From the NCBI RefSeq assembly GCF_009873495.1, contig NZ_CP046703.1, forward strand, positions 4,692,501 through 4,756,500: 64,000 nt of DNA, given 5' to 3'. The notes beneath the pieces were generated by a model that worked only from the letters and a program-made list of their open reading frames with translations, did not search any database and was not told where the DNA came from. How positions within the stretch are numbered: the stretch's first letter is position 1; the number at the start of each line of letters is the position of its first letter. The translations under genes were made by a program, and so were the position numbers. Source of the DNA: Nostoc sp. ATCC 53789 (GTDB lineage: Bacteria > Cyanobacteriota > Cyanobacteriia > Cyanobacteriales > Nostocaceae). Positions 44,364 to 52,861 of this stretch are shown piece by piece.

Positions 44364-45338
44364 ATGGCTACAATTTTTTTCTCTTATTCACATCGGGATG
44401 AAACCCTGCGCGATGAGTTGGAAATTCATCTTGCTATGCTAAAAAAGCAAGGCTTCATTGAGACGTGGCATGATCGCCGAATAACTCCTGGTGATGAATT
44501 CGATAAGGCAATAAGCAAAAACTTGGAAGAAGCAGACATCATTATTTTATTAGTCAGTTCAGATTTTCTAGCTTCCAATTACTGTTATGACATTGAAATG
44601 CAACGTGCGATGGAAAAGCATGAGCAAGGAGAATCCCACATTATACCAGTCATCCTGCGTCCATGCGATTGGCGCAGTGCCCCATTTGGCAAGCTCTTGG
44701 TCATGCCAACTGATGGCAGGCCTATCACAAAATTCCCCGATAAAGACGATGCTTTTCTTGAAGTAGTCAACGCTATCAAACGGACAATTACTCGCTTACA
44801 ACTCCGTCAGGATTCCACGCCACCAAGCATAAGTTACGGTTCTGCTGTCAAACCACAAATTTTGGATATACCAAGATCGAGCAATCTCCGTATTCGCAAA
44901 ACATTCTTGGATCGAGAGAGGGATCAATTTGTAGAGGAATCATTTGAATACATAGCCAACTTTTTTGAGAATTCACTTGCTGAACTATCCAACCGAAATC
45001 CAGAAGTAGATACGCATTTCAAGCGTATAGATGCAAATCACTTTTCGGCTATTGTCTACATTAGGGGAAAGAAAGCTACTGAATGTCGAATTTGGACAGG
45101 AGGAAGTAGCCGTCTTTTTAGAAGCGACATTGCATATTCCTCAAATGCTTCAGGAAGTGATAATAGTATTAATGAATCCATATCTATAGTTGATGATGGA
45201 TATGCTCTTTTTCTGCAACCTTTGGGAATGGCTTTCTTTACAAGCCAACAGAATGTGAAGAAATTATTGTCTCAACAAGGAGCCGCTGAGTATTTTTGGG
45301 ATATCTTGCTAAGACCATTGCAACAAGGCTCAACATGA
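44364..45338 (+). CDS. TIR-domain protein with a distinct C-terminal domain
   Basis: A 324-residue protein. Residues 2-145 form a bacterial TIR domain: IFFSYSHRDETLRDELEIHL, GFIETWHDRRITPGDE, ADIIILLVSSDFLASNYC and DIEMQRAME with the probable NADase glutamate at position 78, then PVILRPCDW. Residues about 165-324 are a separate alpha/beta domain (LDRERDQFVEESFEYIANFF; ATECRIWTGGSSR; SISIVDDGYALFLQPLG) of unknown role. TIR proteins in bacteria often cleave NAD+ in antiphage abortive responses; the C-terminal part could be a sensor. It stands next to the Doc toxin-antitoxin pair but 150 bp apart. Confidence 0.88.
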   Translation: MATIFFSYSHRDETLRDELEIHLAMLKKQGFIETWHDRRITPGDEFDKAISKNLEEADIIILLVSSDFLASNYCYDIEMQRAMEKHEQGESHIIPVILRPCDWRSAPFGKLLVMPTDGRPITKFPDKDDAFLEVVNAIKRTITRLQLRQDSTPPSISYGSAVKPQILDIPRSSNLRIRKTFLDRERDQFVEESFEYIANFFENSLAELSNRNPEVDTHFKRIDANHFSAIVYIRGKKATECRIWTGGSSRLFRSDIAYSSNASGSDNSINESISIVDDGYALFLQPLGMAFFTSQQNVKKLLSQQGAAEYFWDILLRPLQQGST

Positions 45339-45491
45339 GCGTTCTGTCATAAGGATCAATCTGTAAAGTAAAAGAGACCTCTTGCACAAATAATTTATAG
45401 TATAATTAACAACTGATTAACCAAAAGCTAACTGAGGATTACCGTCAATATTTGTATTTTCTAACTTCTAACCACCATTTTTGAGTTTATC

Positions 45492-45707
45492 ATGCAAACC
45501 TTGAGACTTAGTAAGATCAAAAACAAATTGATACCATCTTTTCAAAGTCTAAAATTTAGACGTAGTAAGAATGGGGTACTTTTAGTTACGAAACATTCTG
45601 GTAATGCTCAAACGACACCTTACAAGTCTGAATTTGAAAAGGCTATGGAAGCTTATGAAAAAGTAAGCAGTAAGTATAGGAATGCACTTCGTGAGCTAGC
45701 TCAGTGA
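45492..45707 (+). CDS. Putative antitoxin of a Doc-type pair
   Basis: A 71-residue basic protein (MQTLRLSKIKNKLIPSFQSL...) with a C-terminal helix YEKVSSKYRNALRELAQ. It overlaps the Doc gene by 4 bp (stop TGA 45705-45707, toxin start GTG 45704), the usual antitoxin-toxin order. It shows no clear Phd or AbrB signature, so the antitoxin role rests on position and size. Confidence 0.65.
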   Translation: MQTLRLSKIKNKLIPSFQSLKFRRSKNGVLLVTKHSGNAQTTPYKSEFEKAMEAYEKVSSKYRNALRELAQ

Positions 45708-46102
45708 ATGAGATTTTTTGGTTGAGTGAGGCAGTCATTAAAGCTATGCACGAAGAACAACTAGCAGAACACGGTGGACTTCCGGGTATAAGAGATAGAA
45801 ATCTGCTTTTAGCTAGTTTAGATAGACCTAAAAATTTATTTGCTTATGGTGAACCTACACCAACTGTTTTTGAGTTAGCTGCTGCTTATGCTTTTGCATT
45901 TGTAAAAAATCATGCATTTATAGATGGTAATAAAAGGGTGGCTTTCGTTTCGATGGCTACCTTTCTGATATTGAATGGGTATTCTTTAGAAGTCCCAGAA
46001 AAAGAAGTTGTATTAATGATAAAAAGACTTTCAACTGATCAAGAGACTCAAGAATCGATAGCAGATTGGATTAAAGGAAATTGTATTAAAATAGATAATT
46101 AA
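45704..46102 (+). CDS. Doc (death on curing) family toxin, Fic fold
   Basis: A 132-residue protein with the Fic/Doc core motif HAFIDGNKR (70-78) and typical surroundings: GLPGIRDRNLLLASLDRP, FELAAAYAFAFVKN and FVSMATFLILNGY. Doc of phage P1 phosphorylates and inactivates EF-Tu; the motif is intact, so the toxin should be active. The start is GTG 45704, overlapping the antitoxin stop. Confidence 0.92.
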   Translation: MNEIFWLSEAVIKAMHEEQLAEHGGLPGIRDRNLLLASLDRPKNLFAYGEPTPTVFELAAAYAFAFVKNHAFIDGNKRVAFVSMATFLILNGYSLEVPEKEVVLMIKRLSTDQETQESIADWIKGNCIKIDN

Positions 46103-46237
46103 GCTGATTGCGAAGGCACTTTGCAGGTTTATCTAATAAATTTAGAAAACCAAAATATTAAACCCTTCCTAGCAATCCTGGAAAGTTATAGCTGGGGATT
46201 TGCGCTACCCTAAGTCTGGAAGCCAAGGATAAATCAC

Positions 46238-47293
46238 ATGAGAAAATGGATTTGGCTGATGCTGTTGATGCTGATGGCAGTTGCTGTGGTGGGTAGCAGA
46301 GGTAGTACGCTTTTTGAACAGCGTTCCTCACCAAGAATTGTTGAAAGCATTCCTTTGGAAACGCCGCAACCACAACTAGAGTTAAAAAAAGTTGATGATA
46401 CCCTACAAGTGTCTGCTGATAAGCTATTAAACCATATCCAAAAGTTAAATTTTCAGCGTTACACGACAAAAGAGCGATCGCTTACTCGCACTTACATCAC
46501 AACTGAACTGAAAAAATTCGGCTGGAAGCCCAAATTGGAAAAGTTCTCTGAGGGTGTAAATATTTTTGCTGAACGAATAGGAACCAACAAAGCCGCTAAA
46601 GCAATTCTCGTCGCAGCGCATTACGATACTGTCGCTTTATCCCCCGGTGCTGATGATAACGCTAGTGGTGTAGCTGTAGTGCTAGAAGTCGCGCGTTTGC
46701 TTGGTTCTCACCCCACACCACGGACATTACAACTAGCTTTTTTTGACCAAGAGGAAGCAGGACTTTTGGGTAGTCAGGCTTTTGTGAGCCAGACAGCACG
46801 CTTGCAAAATTTAGACGGAGCGATCGTTATGGATATGGTTGGTTATGCTTGTTACACTGTTGGGTGTCAGAAATACCCGGCGGGTTTGCCCGTTACCCCA
46901 CCTAGTGACAAGGGCGACTTTTTGGCAGTGGTTGGTGATACAGAACATTTGCCTTTGCTGAATGCCTTTCCAAGCTCACAGATTCTCCCCTCAAGCGCCC
47001 AGAATAAACAGGAATCAAATCTGCCACCAGTCCTCATACTACCAATTCCTTTTAAAGGTTTACTGACACCAGACACTTTACGTAGCGATCATGCACCATT
47101 TTGGTATCAGGGTGTGGGTGCTGTGCTGGTGACAGATACAGCCAATTTACGGACTCCGCACTATCATCAACCTAGCGATGTTCCAGCGACTATCGAGCGA
47201 TCGTTTTTTACAGGAGCAGCGCAGATTGTGGTCAATGCTACTAGTAACTTGTTAAATAAGAATGAGGTTTTGCAAACTCAACCACCAAGCTGA
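46238..47293 (+). CDS. M28-family zinc aminopeptidase
   Basis: A 351-residue exported protein. A signal or anchor segment (MRKWIWLMLLMLMAVAVVG) is followed by a ~60-residue spacer and the M28 domain: ILVAAHYDTV (His), SPGADDNASGVAVVLEVARL (Asp), QLAFFDQEEAGLLGSQAFV (Glu pair), VMDMVGYACY (Asp) and a final His near TPHYHQPSD. All zinc ligands appear in place. It likely trims peptides in the periplasm or outside the cell. Solo gene; its 3' side carries two repeat elements. Confidence 0.92.
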   Translation: MRKWIWLMLLMLMAVAVVGSRGSTLFEQRSSPRIVESIPLETPQPQLELKKVDDTLQVSADKLLNHIQKLNFQRYTTKERSLTRTYITTELKKFGWKPKLEKFSEGVNIFAERIGTNKAAKAILVAAHYDTVALSPGADDNASGVAVVLEVARLLGSHPTPRTLQLAFFDQEEAGLLGSQAFVSQTARLQNLDGAIVMDMVGYACYTVGCQKYPAGLPVTPPSDKGDFLAVVGDTEHLPLLNAFPSSQILPSSAQNKQESNLPPVLILPIPFKGLLTPDTLRSDHAPFWYQGVGAVLVTDTANLRTPHYHQPSDVPATIERSFFTGAAQIVVNATSNLLNKNEVLQTQPPS

Positions 47294-47317
47294 GTGAATA
47301 ATTCCTAATTAAATAGG

Positions 47318-47398
47318 ACTTACGCAACAGTACAGGCATTAGGGGCAATAAACTACTTTTCGTCTAAAATCGGGGTTTTGACTATTCTTTGCGTAAGT
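47318..47398. repeat. 81-bp MITE-like element with 10-bp terminal inverted repeats
   Basis: ACTTACGCAA (47318-47327) and TTGCGTAAGT (47389-47398) are perfectly complementary. The interior (GGGGCAATAAACTAC...AATCGGGGTTTTG) encodes nothing. The left end is shared with the degenerate element at 1504. Confidence 0.65.
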
Positions 47399-47421
47399 TC
47401 GATTAAAGCACAAATCACTGA

Positions 47422-47452
47422 ACCTCTTGCAAAAGTAACTTTTGCAAGAGGT
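47422..47452. terminator. Strong hairpin between convergent genes
   Basis: A perfect 14-bp inverted repeat (47422-47435 / 47439-47452) with a 3-base TAA loop, between the M28 peptidase gene (plus) and the small minus-strand gene at 47529. The ACCTCTTGCA ends are shared with the element at 3382. It probably works as a bidirectional terminator. Confidence 0.7.
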
Positions 47453-47528
47453 GGGAAAAGGGTAAAGGTTTTTTCTTATTCCTTTTCCCTTTTCCCCTTC
47501 CCCTTTCCCCACTTCTGAAAGAAGTCTA

Positions 47529-47984
47529 CTAATTAGGCGTAGCGGTAGTAGTATTTGGTTCAGGTAAAGTTAACGTCCAGTTCTGTTTATCATTGATTTG
47601 GAAGTACAAACCTTGGAAAATGAGCCGCAAAGCCGTTCGAGTTCTAACAAACTTCTGCACCAAATAAGTTCCTGGTTCAGCAAAGATACCATTAAATTTT
47701 TTTTTATAACCAAATTGTTTTGAACAGTAACTACCGGCTCCTTGGACTGTTACTACAAAAAATGGAGCTTGTTTGTATTCATTAGGAATCATAAAGATTC
47801 CATATACATGGTGACGACCACGCCACGGCTGAACAATAACCTTAGTAGCATTTACTTGAAATTTTTTAGTTTTTGATACTAAAAGATCCCCGAAATTACA
47901 ATCAGAATCATTCACAGGCCACCACAGTGTAATAATACTCACGGAGAGTAACAAAATTAAAATATAGCGGAGTCTGCGACGCAT
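47529..47984 (-). CDS. Hypothetical exported or membrane-anchored protein
   Basis: A 151-residue protein. The basic N-terminus MRRRLRYILILLLSVSIITLWW is a signal anchor; the rest is predicted beta-rich (VQPWRGRHHVYGIFMIPNEY; FFVVTVQGAGSY) with two cysteines about 65 residues apart (in SDCNF and SYCSKQ) that could form a disulfide. No family recognised. Upstream is a long gap. Confidence 0.65.
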   Translation of the reverse strand: MRRRLRYILILLLSVSIITLWWPVNDSDCNFGDLLVSKTKKFQVNATKVIVQPWRGRHHVYGIFMIPNEYKQAPFFVVTVQGAGSYCSKQFGYKKKFNGIFAEPGTYLVQKFVRTRTALRLIFQGLYFQINDKQNWTLTLPEPNTTTATPN

Positions 47985-48621
47985 AAAACCAAGAAAAATT
48001 GTTGATGCGGCTAGTAGAATTTAATGAGTAATGATAGTGCAGCTACAGCAGTAAGACTATCGACCTGCAACACCTCTGCAACACCTTCTAAAAGGCAAAG
48101 ACAAAACATTAAGCGGCCGTTTAAAATGTGCTGTCAAAAAAATTGCAGTTACTCAATTTTGAGCCTTAGTTTCTAGATGATCACATACATAAATCTAGTT
48201 GCTCTGGATAAATGATTTTTGATTGTTGCTAACAAAATTTTGACATTGCTGAAACTGAGAGAATTTTGTATTTAATAATTCAAAATCCAAAATCTAAAAT
48301 TTGATGAGGATATCAGCCGACAAAAAGTGCAAATTGGAGATGCGATTGCTTCGCCTGTTCTAGAGTTTCCTTACAGTATTAAACCTAGCGGAGAAACAAT
48401 CAGACTTTTGTGGCTATTAACACTGATTCATGCTCAAATTTTTAGCTGTGATGAATTCTACAATTCGTTACTTTTGATGAGCTTTGATTGCTTTGAGCAG
48501 ATTGGGGCGATTCCTATCGAGTTCAGGAAAAAATCTGCTTTGATTTCTGGGCGATTAAAGGGGTAGTCAAATACACAAATATTCGTTATATTCCCCTAAG
48601 TAACAGTTGGTATAAATATTT
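47985..48621. other. Intergenic region upstream of the DUF1400 hydrolase
   Basis: 637 bp. CAAAATCCAAAATCTAAAAT near 48280 is a short Nostoc repeat that also occurs inside nifJ at 55798. A 79-codon plus-strand frame (48327-48566) without a ribosome-binding site or family features is not accepted. Confidence 0.4.
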
Positions 48622-50268
48622 ATGGGAAGACGTTGGAGAAGTCTTAAGACAGTTGCAGGTTTCTTTAGTGCAATTGTACTTACACAGTTTGGGGTAAATA
48701 CTTCGGCTATTGCGGCTGACACTGTTGTTGTGCGTTTGGGTGTATTTACAGAATCGATATCCCTGACTGAGTTGCAAAACGCTGCCAAAACAGGGGAATT
48801 GCCTGGGAGCTTGCAGTCTTACACTAAAGGATTATCTGAACAACAACGCCGCTTCCTATTAGGGGCACTAGGTATGAATATACCGATGAACGTTGTCACC
48901 ATTAATAAGTTGCTTAATACTCAGATTGGCACAACTATTCTCAATGACTTCGCTACAGCTTTAGCTCGAAAGGACAATGCTGGGGTACAAGCACTGAGAG
49001 GAGGATTGGTATTAGGCTCTACTGCGCCACAAGGTCTGTCTATATTGAGTTTTATCGCTGCTTATCCGAGTAAACGCTTAGAAATTGATTTACCAAAAGC
49101 TTTTATAGTTGCAGGGAGTTTGAATACAGCTTTTTGGCGCACGCAGCAATTTATGCTAGCCATTGCTCCCCGACTCGACTCGACAACACCGCAGATTGCT
49201 TTCCCTTTTGATCCCAGCCAACCTGGAACGGCTCAAGTAAAAATACTCAACTTAAGCCTGAATGACCAAAAGCGCAAACGCAAAATTCCAGTTGATATTT
49301 ACTGGTCAAATGATGCAACTGCCAATAAACCCTTAATTGTCTTCTCTCACGGCTTAGGATCAGTCCGCACGGACTTGCGTTACCTGGCAGAACATTTAGC
49401 ATCACACGGTTATGTAGTAGCTGCTTTAGAACATCCTGGTAGTAATGAGGATAATATTAATTCTGCATTACAGGGCAAAACCAGACCTGTGAAGCCTCAA
49501 GAGTTTTTAAATCGCCCTCAAGATGTTAGTTTTGTTCTCGACGAATTAGAAAAGCTAAACCAAACAGCTAATCATCCCCTACAAGGGAAACTTGCGACCA
49601 TGAACGCGATGGTTGTTGGTTATTCTTTTGGTGGTGGTACAGCTTTAGCACTTGCGGGAGGCGAGTTACAACTAGAACGGCTCAAACAACGCTGCAAAAA
49701 GAACTTGGCTATCTTAAGTCTAGGAGAAGCTATGCAGTGCATCGCCCAAGAACTGCCAGAAAATACCTATCAATTACGGGATACGAGAATAAAACAAGCG
49801 ATCGCTCTCAATCCTACAACTTCTCTGATTTATGGCGAAACTGGGTTAACTAAGGTGCAAATTCCGACTCTAGTGTTAGCAGGTTCCGCAGATAAAACCA
49901 CCCCAGCTTTAACTGAACAGATTGTGGGATTTGACAAAATTCCATCCCCCAAATGGCTAGTTGGTATAGTTGGGGGTACTCATCTGAGTGTAAAAGACCC
50001 CAGTAAGACTATGGATCAGATCGGACAACCAAATACACCCATTAGTGGCGGTGAAGTTGTAGGCGAACAAGCAGCAGATATTCGCAAGTACCTTAAAGCT
50101 ATAACTTTAGCGTTTGCTGCACAGATGACCCCAGAAGCTAAAAACTACGCCGTGTTTCTGACACCAGATTATGCTCAGTTTGCTTCGACTAAAGCATTTC
50201 CATTTCGCCTAATTACGCAGATTCCTTCTGATGCTATGGCAGTGGTGAAAGAATTTGCTGATAAATAA
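48622..50268 (+). CDS. DUF1400 + alpha/beta hydrolase, exported
   Basis: A 548-residue protein. The signal peptide (to about residue 32, ending NTSAIAADT) is followed by a DUF1400 domain (VVVRLGVFTESISLTELQNA; LPGSLQSYTKGLSEQQRRFL) found almost only in cyanobacteria, and from about residue 225 an alpha/beta hydrolase: LIVFSHGLGSVRTDLRYLAE (oxyanion), nucleophile elbow VVGYSFGGGTALAL with Ser about 335, and a late VGGTHLSV histidine. It resembles PAF-acetylhydrolase-like lipases. It should act on esters or lipids outside the cytoplasm. Solo gene. Confidence 0.9.
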   Translation: MGRRWRSLKTVAGFFSAIVLTQFGVNTSAIAADTVVVRLGVFTESISLTELQNAAKTGELPGSLQSYTKGLSEQQRRFLLGALGMNIPMNVVTINKLLNTQIGTTILNDFATALARKDNAGVQALRGGLVLGSTAPQGLSILSFIAAYPSKRLEIDLPKAFIVAGSLNTAFWRTQQFMLAIAPRLDSTTPQIAFPFDPSQPGTAQVKILNLSLNDQKRKRKIPVDIYWSNDATANKPLIVFSHGLGSVRTDLRYLAEHLASHGYVVAALEHPGSNEDNINSALQGKTRPVKPQEFLNRPQDVSFVLDELEKLNQTANHPLQGKLATMNAMVVGYSFGGGTALALAGGELQLERLKQRCKKNLAILSLGEAMQCIAQELPENTYQLRDTRIKQAIALNPTTSLIYGETGLTKVQIPTLVLAGSADKTTPALTEQIVGFDKIPSPKWLVGIVGGTHLSVKDPSKTMDQIGQPNTPISGGEVVGEQAADIRKYLKAITLAFAAQMTPEAKNYAVFLTPDYAQFASTKAFPFRLITQIPSDAMAVVKEFADK

Positions 50269-50310
50269 GGAACTGGCAATTAAACCAATATTTAATTCTG
50301 TAAGGGAGCT

Positions 50311-50347
50311 AGTTACTACAACCTTGACTCCCAAAGTTGTAGTAACT
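50311..50347 (+). terminator. Terminator hairpin of the DUF1400 gene
   Basis: AGTTACTACAAC (50311-50322) and GTTGTAGTAACT (50336-50347) form a perfect 12-bp stem 42 bp after the stop codon. The following bases are only moderately T-rich. An 82-codon frame over it is a shadow, not a gene. Confidence 0.65.
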
Positions 50348-51238
50348 GGCCTTGTCTTACTCTTTAATCTCTCGCAGTTAATTATACAAATTCTCTGTAG
50401 ATTTGTACTGAAGAATTCTTCAATGCTCTCTTCCTTTGCGTCCTTCTCTGGGAGATGCAGCGCGTTGGCACAAGCCTCTCATAGAAATGTTCATTTAAAT
50501 TAAGCCCATCTTCATGAAGAATAGCAGGACTTCCGCATTGACAGGAAAGACCAAATATAGATCAATACGCTTCAGCTATTGTCAAAAAGCATAAACTGTG
50601 TTAAAGCGATTCATGTAGATACAAAGCAGCTGCTCTATGAGTTCTCCAATCGAGTACCTAAAGGATATTGCCCTTACAGCATAGGTGTATTTACCATCAG
50701 AAAATGATTAATAAAAATCTGAAATGACATATTTCAGTTGATACAGAATATGATTATTGTGTACAGTACGTAAGTAATAAATAAGTATAATAAGCAACAA
50801 TTATGATGCCTTCTCTTAGCGAAGACACCCAGGAGGAACTTCAAAAACAAGTATTTAGACAAAAACTCTGTTTGTATAAAAAATATCAACCCGATGCTAG
50901 GCTGTTAAGTAAAAACTAAACCTTTACAGTAAAAATAACTATTTGGATATAAACTTTATAATATCTTTGTTGAAAATCATGGAAGCTTAAGAGTGTAAAA
51001 AAGTAAGATCATCTACTGGATAATATATGATGTATGTCTTTTAGCTCCAATACTAAAAAAGCAATAAGCACAACTTGCTTTGTGTGAAAATATCTTTGTG
51101 TATTGATTGGTGTAAATTTTTTTGATTCACAAAAATGCTTTAGCATTTTTATTGGCTACAAACTATAGATAAACCAAAAATAAAAAAGTCAAGGCTTGTT
51201 TTGTTTATTTAGAGAATAGTTAGTTTTAGGCACATAAT
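50348..51238. other. Intergenic region, largely empty
   Basis: About 890 bp, AT-rich in its right half. It includes the interspersed motif CTTCTCTGGGAGATGCAGCGCG near 50445. One tiny frame at 50803-50919 is listed separately as uncertain. The strand of the next gene is plus, and its leader (51100-51238) shows no ribosome-binding site. Confidence 0.35.
50803..50919 (+). CDS. Possible very small protein
   Basis: A 38-codon frame (MMPSLSEDTQEELQKQVFRQ...KN), polar and helical by composition, with no clear ribosome-binding site. It is listed only because it sits alone in an otherwise empty stretch. It may be chance. Confidence 0.2.
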   Translation: MMPSLSEDTQEELQKQVFRQKLCLYKKYQPDARLLSKN

Positions 51239-51958
51239 TTGGATTCAGATTTCAACAATTCTTCTATTTCACCTAAGCTGATGCAACTATATACAATTCT
51301 TGAAATCGAACAACTCCAGGAATACGAAGACCGTCCTTACTTACTTGAAACTATAGAGTGGGTGAAAAGTTTTTTAGCAAGACCTCATCCTAACTTAGGA
51401 AGACCCGGCGCAGTTTGCCCTTTTGTACCTTACTCTCTCAAGTCAAACAGTATTCGTCTAGCAGTTATTCGTACCAAATATTTGTATCCAGAACAACTAG
51501 AAGAGATTGTTGGACGCTATAAAGATATCTTTTTGAAAATGAAAGTTAAAGAGCAGGAGTTAGAAATAAACAAAGCTTTTTTACTTATTTTTCCTGATGT
51601 CCATATAGAGGACGCTTGTAAATTAATAGATAGTGTCCAACAAAAACTTAAACCTTTGTTTGTTGAGTCAGGACTAATGATAGGAGAATTTCATAAACGT
51701 AATGAAACTCCCGGTATGCACAATCCAGACTTTCGTCCACTTCGTAGCCCTATACCCTTATTGGCTATACGGTTTATGGTTGAAGCTGACCTCCCCTTTC
51801 TTCTGAGTCCGGCTGATCCACGCTTACGTATTAGGTATTTGGAAGCTTATCTAAAGTGTTTTGATCGTAAATTTACGGATGAGACAAAGTTTAGAAATGC
51901 TCATCAAGCATTGGCTTTAGCCAAAGAGCAACTTAAACAAGAAAATTTGGTGCATTAG
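51239..51958 (+). CDS. DUF6875-like conserved protein
   Basis: A 239-residue soluble protein with a possible TTG start at 51239 (no good ribosome-binding site; the next ATG is codon 15). Conserved-looking blocks: ARPHPNLGRPGAVCPFVPYS, IGEFHKRNETPGMHNPDF, RPLRSPIPLLAIRFMVEADL and PFLLSPADPRLRIRYLEAYL. These blocks match the DUF6875 pattern (GRPGxVCPFVP, FHxRNExPGxHNPxFRPLRSP) as I remember it. Such proteins often occur in natural-product or unknown contexts; no partner gene is visible here. Confidence 0.65.
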   Translation: MDSDFNNSSISPKLMQLYTILEIEQLQEYEDRPYLLETIEWVKSFLARPHPNLGRPGAVCPFVPYSLKSNSIRLAVIRTKYLYPEQLEEIVGRYKDIFLKMKVKEQELEINKAFLLIFPDVHIEDACKLIDSVQQKLKPLFVESGLMIGEFHKRNETPGMHNPDFRPLRSPIPLLAIRFMVEADLPFLLSPADPRLRIRYLEAYLKCFDRKFTDETKFRNAHQALALAKEQLKQENLVH

Positions 51959-52081
51959 TCAAAATTCAGAATTATGAATACTCTACCCATGAAGGGATAG
52001 AGATTTATAAATGAGAGGTGTGTTGCACTGTTGCTAACACACCCTATTGGCATATCAAGGCTAAAATGTTGCAAAAAAATT

Positions 52082-52196
52082 GTAGGTTGGGGAGCCACTT
52101 GCGCGGGTTTCCCGCGTTGTAGCAAGTGGCGTTGGAGGCTTTGCCAAAGCCAACTGATATTATATGTTGGGTTGCGCTCCGCTTCACCCAACCTAC
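52082..52196. repeat. Highly structured 115-bp interspersed repeat
   Basis: Outer arms GTAGGTTGGG (52082-52091) and CCCAACCTAC (52187-52196) enclose two or three hairpins: GCCACTTGC (52094-52102) / GCAAGTGGC (52122-52130) with GCGGG / CCCGC inside it, and GGCTTTG (52137-52143) / CAAAGCC (52145-52151). The element is cloverleaf-like and MITE-sized. It contains no frame of interest. Confidence 0.75.
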
Positions 52197-52861
52197 GTTT
52201 AATGCTTCAAATCCTTCACCGACCTGTTTTGTTCCATCATCAGTAACTATTCCGTAAATAATTTTCTCATACCATTTCTGTGAGGCTGCGCCAAACCCTT
52301 TTAACTTCTTTCTTTCTTTCTTTCTTTGTGTCCTTCTCTGACGAGACGCTGCGCGAATGCGTCCTTTGCGGTTCGTTTCTCTTTCTTCTGTCTTGTACTT
52401 AAATATGGTTTAGCGCATCTTCATACAGAATTGGTATCATCTGAGAATTTCTCTGTATAGTCTACTTGCTAAAATGTATCCATGCGTTTAGGGCGCACTA
52501 ACCCATGCTGTTGTGCTTGTGAATGGTTCAGGATTTGCAGCAATTGGTACATGAAGCGATCGCAGTTCAGCTTGAATTTAGTAAACAAAAATATTCCCGA
52601 ACCTATACCCCACAAAAAAGAATTAATTATCTCAAAGCCTTATCTAATCAATACTTGGGTTATTGAGTACATGATTAAGACATATTAATAGATGCGCTAT
52701 TTCAGATGAGATATTCATGTATGCAGTATTTATTTAAAGTTAACTGAAAAGCGCATAATAAACTGCTTGCTTGGCAATGCCTACCTGACTCTGGCTATTT
52801 TTAATTCTTCTATTTACGTGTTCTGATAATGCAGTTGAGAGACGGGGACAAAAATCATATT
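52197..52861. other. Intergenic region upstream of nifJ
   Basis: It contains a TTTC microsatellite near 52305-52330, the GAGACGCTGCGCGAATGCG interspersed motif near 52345, a possible small frame (52523-52666) and the nifJ leader. No Fur or NtcA box could be named with confidence. Confidence 0.4.
52523..52666 (+). CDS. Possible small protein
   Basis: A 47-codon frame, MVQDLQQLVHEAIAVQLEFS followed by a basic segment (SRTYTPQKRINYLKAL) and NQYLGY. The sequence has the balance of a real protein N-terminus, with GCGATCGC inside, but no ribosome-binding site. It may be a small gene or the remnant of a longer one. Confidence 0.3.
   Translation: MVQDLQQLVHEAIAVQLEFSKQKYSRTYTPQKRINYLKALSNQYLGY

Noticed and set aside
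48327-48566. 79-codon frame upstream of the DUF1400 gene
   Set aside because: No ribosome-binding site, no recognisable motif and biased composition; could be a remnant but nothing identifies it.
50255-50503. 82-codon frame after the DUF1400 gene
   Set aside because: It begins inside the upstream gene, crosses the terminator hairpin and ends in an interspersed repeat.
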